Both the position numbers and the translations under genes were made by a program. 64,000 nucleotides of DNA from Micromonospora avicenniae (lineage in GTDB: Bacteria > Actinomycetota > Actinomycetes > Mycobacteriales > Micromonosporaceae). Below the pieces are notes generated by a model. The model had not been told where the DNA came from. It did not search any database and saw only the letters and a list, made by a program, of their open reading frames with translations. The DNA lies in NCBI RefSeq assembly GCF_900156065.1, contig NZ_FTNF01000001.1, forward strand, positions 186,001 through 250,000, written 5' to 3'. Shown piece by piece: positions 30,685 through 40,219 of the stretch (the stretch's first letter is position 1; each line of letters begins with the position of its first letter).

Positions 30685-30744
30685 GAGATCGACTCTATGC
30701 CTGCTGGCCGGTGCGCGGGCGGGCGGCCGGCAGCCCGATGCCGG

Positions 30745-32424
30745 TCACTTCACGTCCCACACCGGCTCGGGTGTCTCCACCACCTCGCCGTCACCCCGGA
30801 AGAGCACGAACCGGTCGAAGGTACGGGTGAACCAGCGGTCGTGGGTCACCGCGACCACCGTCCCCTCGAACGCGGTCAGACCGGCCTCCAGCGCCTCGGC
30901 GCTGGCCAGGTCGAGGTTGTCGGTCGGCTCGTCGAGCAGCAGCAGGGTCGCCCCGGACAGCTCCAGCAGCAGCACCAGGAAACGCGCCTGCTGGCCGCCG
31001 GAGAGCGTGCCGAACCGCTGGTCCCCCTGCCCGGCCAGCTCGTAGCGGGACAGCGCCGCCATCGCCGGGTGCCGGTCCATCCCGGCCCGGTGCTCGTCAC
31101 CCCGCCACAGGATCTCGACGAGGGTCTTCGCCATCAGCTCCGGCCGGTCGTGCGTCTGGGAGAAGTGCCCCGGCCGGACGCGCGCGCCGAGCCGGGCCAC
31201 ACCGTCGTGCGCCACCGGCGCGAGCGTGAGCCCGGCGTCCACCGGGCCGTTCGCCGGGTCCGGGTCGGTGCCGCCGCGGGCCAGCAACCGCAAAAAGTGC
31301 GACTTGCCGGTGCCATTCGCGCCGAGCACCGCGACCCGGTCGCCGTACCAGATCTCCAGGTCGAACGGGTAGGTGAGGCCGTCCAGCTCCAGCTGCTCGC
31401 AGACGATCGCGCGCTTGCCGGTCCGCCCGCCGGTCAGCCGCATCCGGATGTCCTGGTCCTTCGGCGGTACGGGCGGCGGACCGGCCTCCTCGAACTTCCG
31501 CAGCCGGGTCTGCGCCGCCTGGTAGCGCGAGGCCAACCCGTCGTTGTACGCGGCTTTCTGCTTGTACATCAGCATCAGCTCGCGCAGTTTCTGGTGCTCC
31601 TCGTCCCAGCGCCGGCGCAGCTCGTCCAGGCGGGCGTGCCGGGCCACCCGTGCCTCGTGCCAGCTGGCGAAGCCGCCCGGGTGTACCCAGGCGCTGCCTC
31701 CCTCGACGGCGACCACCCGGTCGGCCGTACGGGCGAGCAACTCGCGGTCGTGCGACACGTAGAGCACCGACTTCGCCGACTCGCGCAGCCGCCCCTCCAG
31801 CCATCGCTTGCCTGGCACGTCGAGGAAGTTGTCCGGCTCGTCCAGGAGCAGCACCTCGTCCGGGCCGCGTAGCAGCAGTTCCAGGGCGAAGCGTTTCTGC
31901 TGCCCCCCGGAGAGGGTCCGGACTGGACGGTCCCGGGCCGCCTCCCACGGCAGGTCGAGCACGATGGTGGCGACGGTGTCGAAGAGCACCTCGGCGTCGT
32001 ACCCGCCGACCTCGCCCCAGGCGGCGAGCGCGTCCGCGTACGCCAGCTGCGCCTTGCCCGCGGCGGTGCTGTACTTGCCGCGGACCTCGGCCTCCCGCAT
32101 GGCCGCCTCGGTGTCCGCGAGCCGGCGGCCGGCCGCGCGCAGTGCGGGCGGGGCGAGCGAGAGCGCCAGGTCGGCGAGCGTGGAATCGTCCCCGATCATG
32201 CCGATGAACTGCCGCATCACGCCGAGACCGCCGGTACGCGCGATCGCGCCGGTCTTCACCGGCAAGTCACCTGCAACCATCCGCAGCAGCGTCGTCTTGC
32301 CCGCGCCGTTCGGCCCGACGAGCGCCACCTTCGCGCCCTCACCGACCCGGAAGGACACCTCGTTGAAGAGCTCCCGACCGTCCGGCAGGATGTGCCCGAC
32401 CGCCGCCACGTCCACGTAACCCAC
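30745..32424 (-). CDS. ABC-F family ATPase
   Basis: 559-aa soluble protein with two ABC domains and no membrane part; ABC-F proteins act on the ribosome as translation factors or antibiotic-resistance factors. Domain 1: Walker A VGPNGAGKTT near residue 37, signature LSGGQQKR, Walker B VLLLDEPDNFLD. Linker KLRELMLMYKQKAAYND is charged and helical. Domain 2: LGANGTGKSH, LSGGQQAR, LLLLDEPTDNLDL. The GTG at 32424 has AGGAT at good spacing. Housekeeping versus resistance role cannot be decided by sequence alone. Confidence 0.92.
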   Translation of the reverse strand: MGYVDVAAVGHILPDGRELFNEVSFRVGEGAKVALVGPNGAGKTTLLRMVAGDLPVKTGAIARTGGLGVMRQFIGMIGDDSTLADLALSLAPPALRAAGRRLADTEAAMREAEVRGKYSTAAGKAQLAYADALAAWGEVGGYDAEVLFDTVATIVLDLPWEAARDRPVRTLSGGQQKRFALELLLRGPDEVLLLDEPDNFLDVPGKRWLEGRLRESAKSVLYVSHDRELLARTADRVVAVEGGSAWVHPGGFASWHEARVARHARLDELRRRWDEEHQKLRELMLMYKQKAAYNDGLASRYQAAQTRLRKFEEAGPPPVPPKDQDIRMRLTGGRTGKRAIVCEQLELDGLTYPFDLEIWYGDRVAVLGANGTGKSHFLRLLARGGTDPDPANGPVDAGLTLAPVAHDGVARLGARVRPGHFSQTHDRPELMAKTLVEILWRGDEHRAGMDRHPAMAALSRYELAGQGDQRFGTLSGGQQARFLVLLLELSGATLLLLDEPTDNLDLASAEALEAGLTAFEGTVVAVTHDRWFTRTFDRFVLFRGDGEVVETPEPVWDVK

Positions 32425-32465
32425 GCCGGGATCCTGCCCTAGCCTCCCTGCCCGGGTACATCCAA

Positions 32466-33071
32466 TTACCGGCCGACGCGCAGCACCCGGAAACCCTTCT
32501 GGCTGGCGTACCGCTCGACCTGCCAACCCTGGTCGACGAGCCAGCGGTGCAGCGAGTCGCCACCGAGATGGCGGGCGACGACCAGCCAGGCGACGCCGTC
32601 CGGGGCGAGCCGGGGCAGCCAGCGCCGGAGCAGCTCGTGCAGTTCGTCCTTGCCGATCCGAATCGGCGGATTGGACCAGAGCTGGGTGAAGCGGACCTCG
32701 GCCGGTACGTCGTCGGGGGCGAGCACCCGCACCCGGTCCGCGGCACCGATCCGCTCGGCGTTGGCGGTGGCCAGGGCCCGCGCCCGTTCGTTCACGTCGA
32801 CGGCCCACACGGTCGCCGCCGGGGCGCTGTCGGCCAGTACGCAGCTGATCGGGCCGAATCCGCAGCCGAGGTCGAGCAGGTCACCTGTGCTGTCGACCTC
32901 GGGCAGCTCGGCCTTGCGGAGCAGCACCGCGGTACCGGGATCCAGCCGGTCCGCGGAGAAGACCCCGGCCGCCGACACGAGTGAGTAGTCACGGCCGGCG
33001 ACGTTGAACTCGACCTCACGCGGGCGTGCGGCGGTCGTCGGTTCAGCGGTGAAGTAGTGGTCGCCGGTCAC
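32466..33071 (-). CDS. RsmC/MTS-type class I SAM methyltransferase
   Basis: 201 aa with a short N-terminal lid, then a Rossmann methyltransferase domain. Motif I LLDLGCGFGPISCVLA near residues 65-80, acidic motif II AVDVNERARALA, and motif IV SNPPIRIG at 133-140, the NPP signature of methyltransferases acting on exocyclic amines in RNA or protein. Resembles the C-terminal half of the 16S rRNA G1207 enzyme RsmC; the target is unproven. The ABC-F gene follows after 41 bp, so both may be one ribosome-linked unit. GTG start at 33071. Confidence 0.85.
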   Translation of the reverse strand: MTGDHYFTAEPTTAARPREVEFNVAGRDYSLVSAAGVFSADRLDPGTAVLLRKAELPEVDSTGDLLDLGCGFGPISCVLADSAPAATVWAVDVNERARALATANAERIGAADRVRVLAPDDVPAEVRFTQLWSNPPIRIGKDELHELLRRWLPRLAPDGVAWLVVARHLGGDSLHRWLVDQGWQVERYASQKGFRVLRVGR

Positions 33072-33241
33072 GCCGGCAATTCTCGCACCGGCCCTGCTCC
33101 GGCCCGGCGACGCCCCGAGGGCTGCTCCGCCAGGGCGGGTCTCGATCCGTTACGAACCGTGTCGTCGCGGCGTTGTGCAGATGACCCGACACCAGTCCGC
33201 CACAGTTTTGCGTAATTACCACCTAAAGGGACGATAGCTCC

Positions 33242-33247
33242 TACTCT
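33242..33247 (+). promoter_or_regulatory. Candidate -10 box for a leaderless message
   Basis: TACTCT ends 7 nt before the ATG at 33255, and no Shine-Dalgarno is present. No clear -35. Fits leaderless transcription, common in actinobacteria. Confidence 0.35.
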
Positions 33248-33254
33248 TGGCGAC

Positions 33255-34409
33255 ATGGTGTATCGGTACGAGTTCGATGAGGACGCTTTCGTGGACGACC
33301 CGGAGCGCGGGTCCGACTCCATGCTCGGCGCCGGTCCGCCACCTCCGGCCGGACCATCTCCGTCCCGCTTCCCCACCCCGGCGCTGCCCCGCGCGACACG
33401 AATGGCCCCGCCCGCGCCCGCGCCCGAACCGCAGCCGGCGCCGACCGAGCCGCCCGCGCCGGCGGAGACCCCCACCGCGCCACCGGTACGGGCGGAGGTC
33501 CCCGCCCCGCCGCCCTCGTCCCAGGTCTACGTCTCGGCCGACCCGACGCCGGAGCCGTCCGCGACCACGCCCGTCCCCCGGGCCGGCGGCGGCCGGCTCT
33601 GGCAGGTACTCGTCGGTGGCGCGGCCGTCCTGGTGCTACTCGCGCTCTGCGGGCTCGGCGCCGCCGCCCTGCTCGCCGACCGGACGCCGACGCCGCAGCT
33701 GACGCCGAACTACCAGGCCGGTGCCGATCCGTCCGCCGACCCGGCCGAGGAGGAGAACCTCGACTCGCGGGACGTCGACCAGGCGCCGCTGACCACGAAG
33801 GAGCTCTTCGCCGGCAAGGAACTCGTCATCGCTGACGGCCAGCCGGCGTACAAGGTGCTGAAGACGCAGGCCAGCGCCAGCTGCCCGGTCGCCGCCACCG
33901 ACGAGATCGCCGACCTGCTGGTCCGGCTCGGCTGCAACCAGGTCGTGCGGGGCACACTTCGTACCCCGGACGGCGATCACCTCGTCACCACTGGCCTGTT
34001 CAACCTCACCGACCGGGCCAGCGCCGAACGGGTCCGCGACCGGATCCGCCAGTTGCTCGACGAGCGGCAGGGACGGTTCCGCGGCATGGCGGCCGGTGCG
34101 GACACCGAGGCGATCGCGAGCGCACCGGCCCGCGTCGGCTGGCAGGTCCGCGGCCACTACCTGGCGTACGCCGTGGTCACGCGCAGCGACGGCGAGGCGA
34201 TCAAGTCCGGCGACGAGAAGGCGCGCGAGGTCCTGTTCGACATGATCGAGCTGCACCTCAACCGGAGCGTGCTCCAGCGGCGAGCCGACGGTGGCAGCGC
34301 GACGCAGCCCACGGCCGGCCCGTCCGCGACCACCGGCGTGCAGGACGGCGTGGACGACTCGCCGACGGACGACGGATCGCCGGACGACGACGAGTCAGCA
34401 GACAACTGA
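33255..34409 (+). CDS. Single-pass membrane protein with Pro-rich cytoplasmic head, unknown function
   Basis: 384 aa, not recognised. Residues 1-110 are Pro/Ala-rich after an acidic start (MVYRYEFDEDAFVDDPERGS); one TM at about 114-140 (LWQVLVGGAAVLVLLALCGL); then an outside domain of about 200 residues containing the Cys pair in SASCPVAATDE and VRLGCNQVVRGT, which could form a disulfide, and a Asp/Ser/Thr-rich tail. Its stop is one base from the stop of convergent truA. Confidence 0.75.
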   Translation: MVYRYEFDEDAFVDDPERGSDSMLGAGPPPPAGPSPSRFPTPALPRATRMAPPAPAPEPQPAPTEPPAPAETPTAPPVRAEVPAPPPSSQVYVSADPTPEPSATTPVPRAGGGRLWQVLVGGAAVLVLLALCGLGAAALLADRTPTPQLTPNYQAGADPSADPAEEENLDSRDVDQAPLTTKELFAGKELVIADGQPAYKVLKTQASASCPVAATDEIADLLVRLGCNQVVRGTLRTPDGDHLVTTGLFNLTDRASAERVRDRIRQLLDERQGRFRGMAAGADTEAIASAPARVGWQVRGHYLAYAVVTRSDGEAIKSGDEKAREVLFDMIELHLNRSVLQRRADGGSATQPTAGPSATTGVQDGVDDSPTDDGSPDDDESADN

Positions 34410-34410
34410 G

Positions 34411-35241
34411 CTAGGCCTCCGCGGGCACCCGCAGACGGCGGGTGACCTCCGCGCGCCGGGCGTACCCGGCGGGATCGTCCGGGTAGCCGACGGCCACCAG
34501 GGTCAGCCCGTGCGCGGGCGCGACAGTCACGTGGCTGGAGCGCTCACGGTGGGAGAGCAGGCTCGCCGGCCACTCCACCGGCCGCCGGCCGTCCCCGGCG
34601 ACGAGCATCGCGCCGACCAGGCTGCGGACCATCGCCTGGCAGAACGCGTCGGCCTGCACGGTGGCGACCAGCAGGCCGTCCGGCTCCCGCCGCCAGTCCA
34701 GCCGGGTCACCTCACGCAGCGTGGTGGCGTTCTCCTTGCGTCGGCAGTACGCAGCGAAGTCGTGTTCCCCCACCAGACCGGCCGCGGCGGCGTTCAGCGC
34801 ATCCAGGTCGAGCGGTCGCGGCCAGGCCAGGGTCAGGTGACGGTGGAGCGGCTCGGCGCCGTACGGGGCATCGGTCACCCGGTACTCGTAGCGCCGGAAG
34901 GTGGCCGAGAAACGGGCGTCGAACTCTGCCGGCACCTCGGTGACCGCCCGAACCCGGACGTCGACGGGGAGCAGCCGGGCCAGTCGGCGCAGCAGTGTGG
35001 ACTTCCGCTCCTGCCAGACGTCGCCGGGCAGGTCCACATGGCACACCTGACCGGTCGCGTGCACGCCGGCGTCGGTGCGCCCGGCGACGGTCAGCCCGGT
35101 CGCGGTGCCCGCGCCGAGCAGGAGGTCGAGCGCCTCACCGAGTACGCCCGCGACCGTACGCCGGTCCGGCTGCACGGCCCAGCCGGAGAAGTCGGTCCCG
35201 TCGTACGACACGTCCAGCCGTAGCCGGGTGCGCCCGTCCAC
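34411..35241 (-). CDS. truA: tRNA pseudouridine synthase TruA
   Basis: Makes pseudouridine 38-40 in the tRNA anticodon stem-loop. The catalytic Asp is near residue 57 in VAGRTDAGVHATGQV. Other family blocks: DVSYDGTDFSGWAVQP, FSATFRRYEYRV and FCQAMVRSLVGAML. I chose the GTG at 35241, seven nt from AGGAGG; the ATG at 35247 is only one nt from it. About 276 aa. It follows rplQ in the usual alpha-operon order but behind a strong hairpin. Confidence 0.95.
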   Translation of the reverse strand: MDGRTRLRLDVSYDGTDFSGWAVQPDRRTVAGVLGEALDLLLGAGTATGLTVAGRTDAGVHATGQVCHVDLPGDVWQERKSTLLRRLARLLPVDVRVRAVTEVPAEFDARFSATFRRYEYRVTDAPYGAEPLHRHLTLAWPRPLDLDALNAAAAGLVGEHDFAAYCRRKENATTLREVTRLDWRREPDGLLVATVQADAFCQAMVRSLVGAMLVAGDGRRPVEWPASLLSHRERSSHVTVAPAHGLTLVAVGYPDDPAGYARRAEVTRRLRVPAEA

Positions 35242-35262
35242 CCTCATACCTCCTGTGACGAT

Positions 35263-35297
35263 TCGGGCCCGGCACCCACCAGGGGTGCCGGGCCCGA
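35263..35297 (-). terminator. Terminator after rplQ
   Basis: 15-bp perfect stem (35263-35277 with 35283-35297), 5-nt loop, 13 nt past the rplQ stop. It lies upstream of truA, so truA may be expressed by read-through or separately. Confidence 0.75.
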
Positions 35298-35310
35298 CCA
35301 AAGCCTTCGA

Positions 35311-35880
35311 TCAGGCCTTGTTCTCGTTGTTCTCCTCGATGGCGAGGTCGCTGTCCTCGCGCGCCTCGGCGGTGTCGCCGGACGCGGAGACCGGCGCCTC
35401 GGCGTCCTGGTCGACCGGCTCGGACCGCGGGGTCTCCTCCTCGGGGGCGAGCGCCTCGACCTTGTCCTGCTGAGCAGCCTTGCGGGCAGCGGTCTTCTTG
35501 TTCGCCTTCGGCTCGGCGACCTGCAGCTCCTCGACCAGCTCGATGATCGCCATCGGCGCGGCGTCACCCTTGCGCGGCCCGGTCTTCACGATCCGGGTGT
35601 AGCCACCGTTGCGGTTGGCGTACCGAGGCGCGATCTGGTCGAACAGGGCGTAGACCACGTCCTTGTCCTTGACGACGGCGAGCACCCGACGCCGGGAGGC
35701 CAGATCACCGCGCTTGGCCTTGGTGATCAGCTGCTCCGCGAGCGGGCGCAGCCGCCGGGCCTTGGTCTCGGTGGTCTGGATCTTGCCGTGCTGGAACAGC
35801 GACGTGGCCAGGTTGGCCAGCATCAACCGCTCGTGCGCGGGGCTGCCGCCGAGGCGGGGACCCTTGGTGGGCGTGGGCAT
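35311..35880 (-). CDS. rplQ: 50S ribosomal protein L17 with long acidic C-terminal tail
   Basis: 189 aa; the core is about 120 aa ([60 protein letters not shown]). Residues about 125-189 are a Glu/Ala/Asp-rich tail ending EENNENKA, of the type found in actinobacterial L17. Last ribosomal gene of the alpha operon, 34 bp after rpoA. Confidence 0.97.
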   Translation of the reverse strand: MPTPTKGPRLGGSPAHERLMLANLATSLFQHGKIQTTETKARRLRPLAEQLITKAKRGDLASRRRVLAVVKDKDVVYALFDQIAPRYANRNGGYTRIVKTGPRKGDAAPMAIIELVEELQVAEPKANKKTAARKAAQQDKVEALAPEEETPRSEPVDQDAEAPVSASGDTAEAREDSDLAIEENNENKA

Positions 35881-35914
35881 TCTCGGTGCTCCTCAGATGT
35901 GGCGGCAGCGCGAT

Positions 35915-36937
35915 CTAGAGCTGCTCGGTCTCGCGGTAGTCGTCGGTGTCGTAGTCGGCCTCGCCGAAGGTGTCCACGACGTGCGCCGGGTCGAAGTTCG
36001 GAGCCGAGTCCTTCAGCCCCAGACCCATCCCGGCGAGCTTCATCTTGACCTCGTCGATCGACTTCTGGCCGAAGTTACGGATGTCGAGGAGGTCGGCCTC
36101 GGTACGCCCGATGAGCTCACCAACGGTGTTGATGCCCTCGCGCTTGAGGCAGTTGTAGGAGCGGACGGTGAGGTCCAGCTCCTCGATCGGCAGGGCCAGG
36201 TCCGCCGCCAGCTGGGCGTCCTGCGGCGACGGGCCGATGTCGATGCCCTCGGCGGTCTCGTCCAGCTCCCGGGCCAGCCCGAACAGCTCCACCAGCGTGG
36301 ACCCGGCGGAGGCCAGCGCGGTGCGCGGGCCCATCGACGGCTTGGTCTCGACGTCGATGATCAGCCGGTCGAAGTCGGTCCGCTGCTCGACACGGGTCGC
36401 CTCGACGCGGTAGGTGACCTTCAGGACCGGCGAGTAGATCGAGTCGACCGGGATCCGGCCGATCTCGGCGCCCGCCTGCTTGTTCTGCGCCGCCGTGACG
36501 TAGCCCCGACCCCGCTCGACGGTCAGCTCCATGTCGAGCCGGCCCTTGCCGTTCAGGGTGGCGAGCTTCAGGTCCGGGTTGTGCACCGAGACGCCGGCCG
36601 GCGGCTGGATGTCCCCCGCCGTCACGTCGCCCGGGCCCTGCTTACGCAGGTACATGCTGACCGGCTCGTCGTGCTCGGAGCTCACGCAGAGCTCCTTGAT
36701 GTTCATGACGAGCTCGACCACGTCCTCCTTGACACCGGGGATCGTGGTGAACTCGTGCAGCACACCGTCGATCTTGATCGAGGTCACGGCCGCGCCGGGG
36801 ATCGACGACAGCAGCGTACGCCGCAGGGAGTTGCCCAGGGTGTAGCCGAAGCCCGGCTCCAGCGGCTCGATGGTGAACCGGGACCGGGTCTCGTTGATCG
36901 ACTCCTCGGAGAGGGTCGGTCGCTGGCTGATGAGCAT
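35915..36937 (-). CDS. rpoA: RNA polymerase alpha subunit
   Basis: 340 aa. The N-terminal assembly domain contains [20 protein letters not shown] and [20 protein letters not shown]. The C-terminal domain, which contacts UP elements and activators, contains [20 protein letters not shown] and [20 protein letters not shown]. Normal length. ATG at 36937; 98 bp after rpsD with a strong hairpin between. Confidence 0.98.
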   Translation of the reverse strand: MLISQRPTLSEESINETRSRFTIEPLEPGFGYTLGNSLRRTLLSSIPGAAVTSIKIDGVLHEFTTIPGVKEDVVELVMNIKELCVSSEHDEPVSMYLRKQGPGDVTAGDIQPPAGVSVHNPDLKLATLNGKGRLDMELTVERGRGYVTAAQNKQAGAEIGRIPVDSIYSPVLKVTYRVEATRVEQRTDFDRLIIDVETKPSMGPRTALASAGSTLVELFGLARELDETAEGIDIGPSPQDAQLAADLALPIEELDLTVRSYNCLKREGINTVGELIGRTEADLLDIRNFGQKSIDEVKMKLAGMGLGLKDSAPNFDPAHVVDTFGEADYDTDDYRETEQL

Positions 36938-36994
36938 GTCTTCTCTTCTCTTCCGGGGCGCCCGCTATTTGACGCCCACGACACAAACTGTTCC

Positions 36995-37024
36995 GGTGGT
37001 CCGCCCCCGCAGGGGCGGACCACC
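36995..37024 (-). terminator. Intercistronic hairpin rpsD-rpoA
   Basis: 13-bp perfect stem (36995-37007 with 37012-37024) and a 4-nt loop, just past the rpsD stop. May separate rpoA expression from the ribosomal genes upstream, or protect mRNA ends. Confidence 0.6.
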
Positions 37025-37035
37025 GCAACGAGCCC

Positions 37036-37662
37036 TTACTTGGAGTAGAGCTCGACGATCAGCTGCTCCTGCACCTGGGTGTCGATCACCTGGCGGCTCG
37101 GGAGCGAGTGCACGAGGATCTTCATCTGGCTGGGGATCGCCTCCAGCCACGCCGGCACCGACTTCGAGCCGGCCTCGGCCTGCGCCACGATGAACGGGGT
37201 GAGCTCCTTGCTCTTGCCCCGGACCTCGATGATGTCGTGCTCCTTGACGCGGGCCGACGGGATGTCGACCTTCTTGCCGTTCACGGTGAAGTGGCCGTGC
37301 TTGACCAGCTGGCGGGCCATGTCGCGAGACTTGGCGTAGCCGGCCCGGTAGACCACGTTGTCCAGCCGCGACTCGAGGATCTGCAGGAGGACCTCACCGG
37401 TCTTGGCCTGCTTGCCGACGGCTTCCTCGTAGTAACCGCGGAACTGCTTCTCCAGCACGCCGTAGACGCGGCGGGCCTTCTGCTTCTCGCGGAGCTGGAG
37501 CAGGTACTCCGTCTCCTTGGTGCGGCCGCGGCCGTGCTGCCCGGGCGGGAACGGCCGGGACTCGAACGGGCACTTCGGGCCATCGCACTTGCTGCCCTTG
37601 AGGAACAGCTTCATCTTCTCCCGCCGGCAACGGCGGCAGTCAGCACCGGTGTAACGAGCCAT
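37036..37662 (-). CDS. rpsD: 30S ribosomal protein S4, zinc-ligand form
   Basis: 208 aa. Primary rRNA-binding protein of the small subunit. The N-terminus has cysteines at residues 9, 12, 26 and 31 (DCRRCRREK; GSKCDGPKC), a C+ zinc site. The S4 RNA-binding domain follows (ESRLDNVVYRAGYAKSRDMA; QLVKHGHFTVNGKKVDIPS). Follows rpsK by 13 bp. Confidence 0.97.
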   Translation of the reverse strand: MARYTGADCRRCRREKMKLFLKGSKCDGPKCPFESRPFPPGQHGRGRTKETEYLLQLREKQKARRVYGVLEKQFRGYYEEAVGKQAKTGEVLLQILESRLDNVVYRAGYAKSRDMARQLVKHGHFTVNGKKVDIPSARVKEHDIIEVRGKSKELTPFIVAQAEAGSKSVPAWLEAIPSQMKILVHSLPSRQVIDTQVQEQLIVELYSK

Positions 37663-37675
37663 CTCTCTCTACCTC

Positions 37676-38083
37676 TCAGACCCGACGACGCTTCGGCGGA
37701 CGGCACCCGTTGTGCGGCTGCGGGGTGACGTCGGAGATCTGCCCGACCTCCAGCCCGACGGCCTGCAGCGAACGGATGGCGGTCTCCCGGCCGGAGCCGG
37801 GGCCCTTTACGAACACGTCGACCTTGCGCATGCCGTGGTCCATCGCACGACGCGCGGCGGCCTCGGCGGCCAGCTGCGCGGCGAACGGGGTCGACTTGCG
37901 GGAGCCCTTGAAGCCAACCTGGCCGGCGGAGGCCCAGGAGATGACCGCACCAGTCGGGTCCGTGATGGAGACGATGGTGTTGTTGAAGGTGCTCTTGATG
38001 TGCGCCTGCCCGTGGGCGACGTTCTTGCGTTCCTTGCGCCGGACCTTCTTGACTGCGGCTCCGGCACGAGCCTTCGGTGGCAT
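37676..38083 (-). CDS. rpsK: 30S ribosomal protein S11
   Basis: 135 aa. Platform protein near the mRNA exit. Conserved [40 protein letters not shown] and the end [21 protein letters not shown] at 38083, 117 bp after rpsM. Confidence 0.98.
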   Translation of the reverse strand: MPPKARAGAAVKKVRRKERKNVAHGQAHIKSTFNNTIVSITDPTGAVISWASAGQVGFKGSRKSTPFAAQLAAEAAARRAMDHGMRKVDVFVKGPGSGRETAIRSLQAVGLEVGQISDVTPQPHNGCRPPKRRRV

Positions 38084-38200
38084 AAGTCTGTGCGCTCCTG
38101 AATGGGTTCTGGCTTGTCGCCCCGTTGATTACGTAGACACCGGTTCCGGTTGGAGCCCGGCCTACCTCGGCGGAGAACGACCAGAATTCCGGTTAAAGAA

Positions 38201-38581
38201 TTACTTCTTGCCGGGCTTCTTCTTGCCGGCGACAGTCCGCTTCGGGCCCTTCCGGGTCCGCGCGTTGGTCTTGGTCCGCTGGCCACGCACGGGCAGGCCC
38301 CGGCGGTGCCGGATACCCGCGTACGAGCCGATCTCGACCTTGCGGCGGATGTCAGCGGCGACCTCGCGGCGCAGGTCGCCTTCAACCTTGTAGTTGCCCT
38401 CGATGTGGTTGCGGAGCTGGACCAGCTCCTCATCCGTGAGGTCCCGGGCGCGCTTGTCCGGCGAGATGCCGGTGGCGGCGAGCGTCTCCAGAGCGCGGGT
38501 ACGGCCCACGCCGAAGATGTAGGTGAGCGCGATCTCCATCCGCTTCTCGCGGGGGAGGTCGACGCCGACTAGACGTGCCAT
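38201..38581 (-). CDS. rpsM: 30S ribosomal protein S13
   Basis: 126 aa. Head protein contacting the P-site tRNA and L5. [58 protein letters not shown] and a Lys-rich end. The ATG at 38581 matches the conserved N-terminus; a longer upstream frame is noncoding. Confidence 0.98.
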   Translation of the reverse strand: MARLVGVDLPREKRMEIALTYIFGVGRTRALETLAATGISPDKRARDLTDEELVQLRNHIEGNYKVEGDLRREVAADIRRKVEIGSYAGIRHRRGLPVRGQRTKTNARTRKGPKRTVAGKKKPGKK

Positions 38582-38843
38582 GTGCGGGCGTGCTCCTCGT
38601 GATGTTGTGACGGAGGTCTGCACCCGTCCCGTCCCGCTCACGACTGGCTCCTGCCTCCGACGCGCTGTGCGCCGGCGACCGGGAGTCGGTCGCTGCCCGA
38701 GCGGGCCCCGGCCTCCGACCGGGGGTCGGCCACGAAGGAGTACGCCTGACGCGTACCGCTCGCGGCTGGGACGAGCATTTGCTGTGTGTTCGGGACCTGC
38801 CGCCCGGGCCGTCCTCACCGGTCGACGTGACCGGCGGAGGGGC

Positions 38844-38957
38844 TCAGCCCTGGCGCTGCTTGTGGCGCGGGTCGCTGCAGATGACCATGACCCGGCCGTG
38901 CCGACGGATCACCCGGCACTTGTTGCAGATCCTCTTGACGCTCGGGTTGACCTTCAC
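38844..38957 (-). CDS. rpmJ: 50S ribosomal protein L36, zinc-ligand form
   Basis: Only 37 aa. Starts at the GTG at 38957 ([19 protein letters not shown]) after TAAGG at 5-nt spacing; an ATG at 38975 would add six residues but has no ribosome site. Zinc ligands C11, C14, C27 and H32 are present ([18 protein letters not shown]), the C+ form. Lies between infA and rpsM, the usual order. The 262 bp to rpsM show no gene. Confidence 0.95.
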   Translation of the reverse strand: MKVNPSVKRICNKCRVIRRHGRVMVICSDPRHKQRQG

Positions 38958-39048
38958 GGTTGCCTTACTTCCCATCAGGCCCGGTGACGCGCCACGCGCG
39001 ACCACGGACGTCGAAGACGGACAGGGAACAACCCGGCCGTCGTCAGGA

Positions 39049-39270
39049 CTACTTGTAGCGGTAGACGATGCGCCCGCGGGTCAGGTCGTACGGCGAGAGT
39101 TCGACGACGACCCGATCCTCCGGCAGGATGCGGATGTAGTGCTGCCGCATCTTGCCGCTGATGTGAGCCAGCACCTTGTGGCCGTTCGCGAGCTCTACGC
39201 GGAACATGGCGTTCGGCAGGGGCTCGATGACCCGACCTTCGATCTCGATGGCTCCGTCTTTTTTCGGCAT
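39049..39270 (-). CDS. infA: Translation initiation factor IF-1
   Basis: 73-aa OB-fold protein that binds the ribosomal A site during initiation. [40 protein letters not shown] and the end [12 protein letters not shown] are canonical. Upstream neighbour is a DUF1707 gene; the 252-bp gap shows no certain promoter. Confidence 0.98.
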   Translation of the reverse strand: MPKKDGAIEIEGRVIEPLPNAMFRVELANGHKVLAHISGKMRQHYIRILPEDRVVVELSPYDLTRGRIVYRYK

Positions 39271-39522
39271 GTCCTCCGCTGTCCTGACGTCGGTTGCTCC
39301 GGACGGCTCACAACGCCTTACACGGGTGACTGATCAAGATCAGGCAGCCCGCGCCAGCCGCGGCTCCAGCACCCATCGAAGCGCTGATGGGCATGCCGGA
39401 GTGGACGCTGTGCGCCGATCAAACAGTGTACGCCCGTCTACGTCCGGCCGCCAAACCGACCACCAGCGGATTCCGCGTACGGATGAAAGCCGGCGCCCGG
39501 CTGCCTGGCCCGGGTCGCCCGA

Positions 39523-40053
39523 CTACCGTCTCCGGTCCCGCTTCGCCCGCTTGCGCTGGCGCCGCCGCTCCCGCTTCCCGGTCCACCGCTGCGGCTCTGC
39601 ACCTGCGAGACCACCGATCGTGCGGACCAGCAGGAGCGCTCCCCACGGACCGGCCACCCAGCCGGGCCAGAAGTAGAGCAGTTCGCCGGCGGACGCGGAC
39701 GCGATCGCCCACACCGCCAGCACGATCGGCACCACCTGGAGGTACGGCAGCCAGACCCGGAGCAGCCAGCGGGCGGTCGCCGGGCGGTCAGCCGGCAGCG
39801 CCCCGGGCACCACCGGCCGCCCCTCGGGCACCGCCGGTCGCGCGGCCGCCGGGGGCGTGACACCGGGAAGGTCGGTAAGCAGCGCGTCGAGCTCCCCGTA
39901 CGTCCGGGCGGCGTAGGCCCGCCGCAGGCGCTCGTCGTACTCGTGCAGATCCAGCCGGCCCTCGTCCAGCGCCACCCGCAGCTGCTCGGCCACCGCCTGA
40001 CGGTCGGCGTCCGCGGCCCGCATCTCGTTCCGCCGCTCCACGCCCGCGAGCAT
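39523..40053 (-). CDS. DUF1707 small membrane protein
   Basis: Up to 176 aa. N-terminal DUF1707 domain: MRAADADRQAVAEQLRVALD then EGRLDLHEYDERLRRAYAAR and TYGELDALLTDLPG, a short module frequent in actinobacterial membrane proteins. Two hydrophobic segments follow (WLPYLQVVPIVLAVWAIASA; AGPWGALLLVRTIGGLAG), and the end is strongly basic (RRRQRKRAKRDRRR). Start ambiguous: ATG 40053, or ATG 40023, which matches the family start. It interrupts the map-infA order usual in the spc/alpha region. Confidence 0.8.
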   Translation of the reverse strand: MLAGVERRNEMRAADADRQAVAEQLRVALDEGRLDLHEYDERLRRAYAARTYGELDALLTDLPGVTPPAAARPAVPEGRPVVPGALPADRPATARWLLRVWLPYLQVVPIVLAVWAIASASAGELLYFWPGWVAGPWGALLLVRTIGGLAGAEPQRWTGKRERRRQRKRAKRDRRR

Positions 40054-40219
40054 GCCACTTGCGCGCCAGCCGCACGAGGCCCGAAAGCCCCGCGCCCGCC
40101 GATCAGCGGGTTCGGGCAGAAGGATGCATCCGAAACGCCCAACCTGTCACATACGCCCGTCCGGTAACCGCATCAGACAGCCGGCCGGTGCGGTGACCCC
40201 GCACCCGGGGCAGGTCGGT

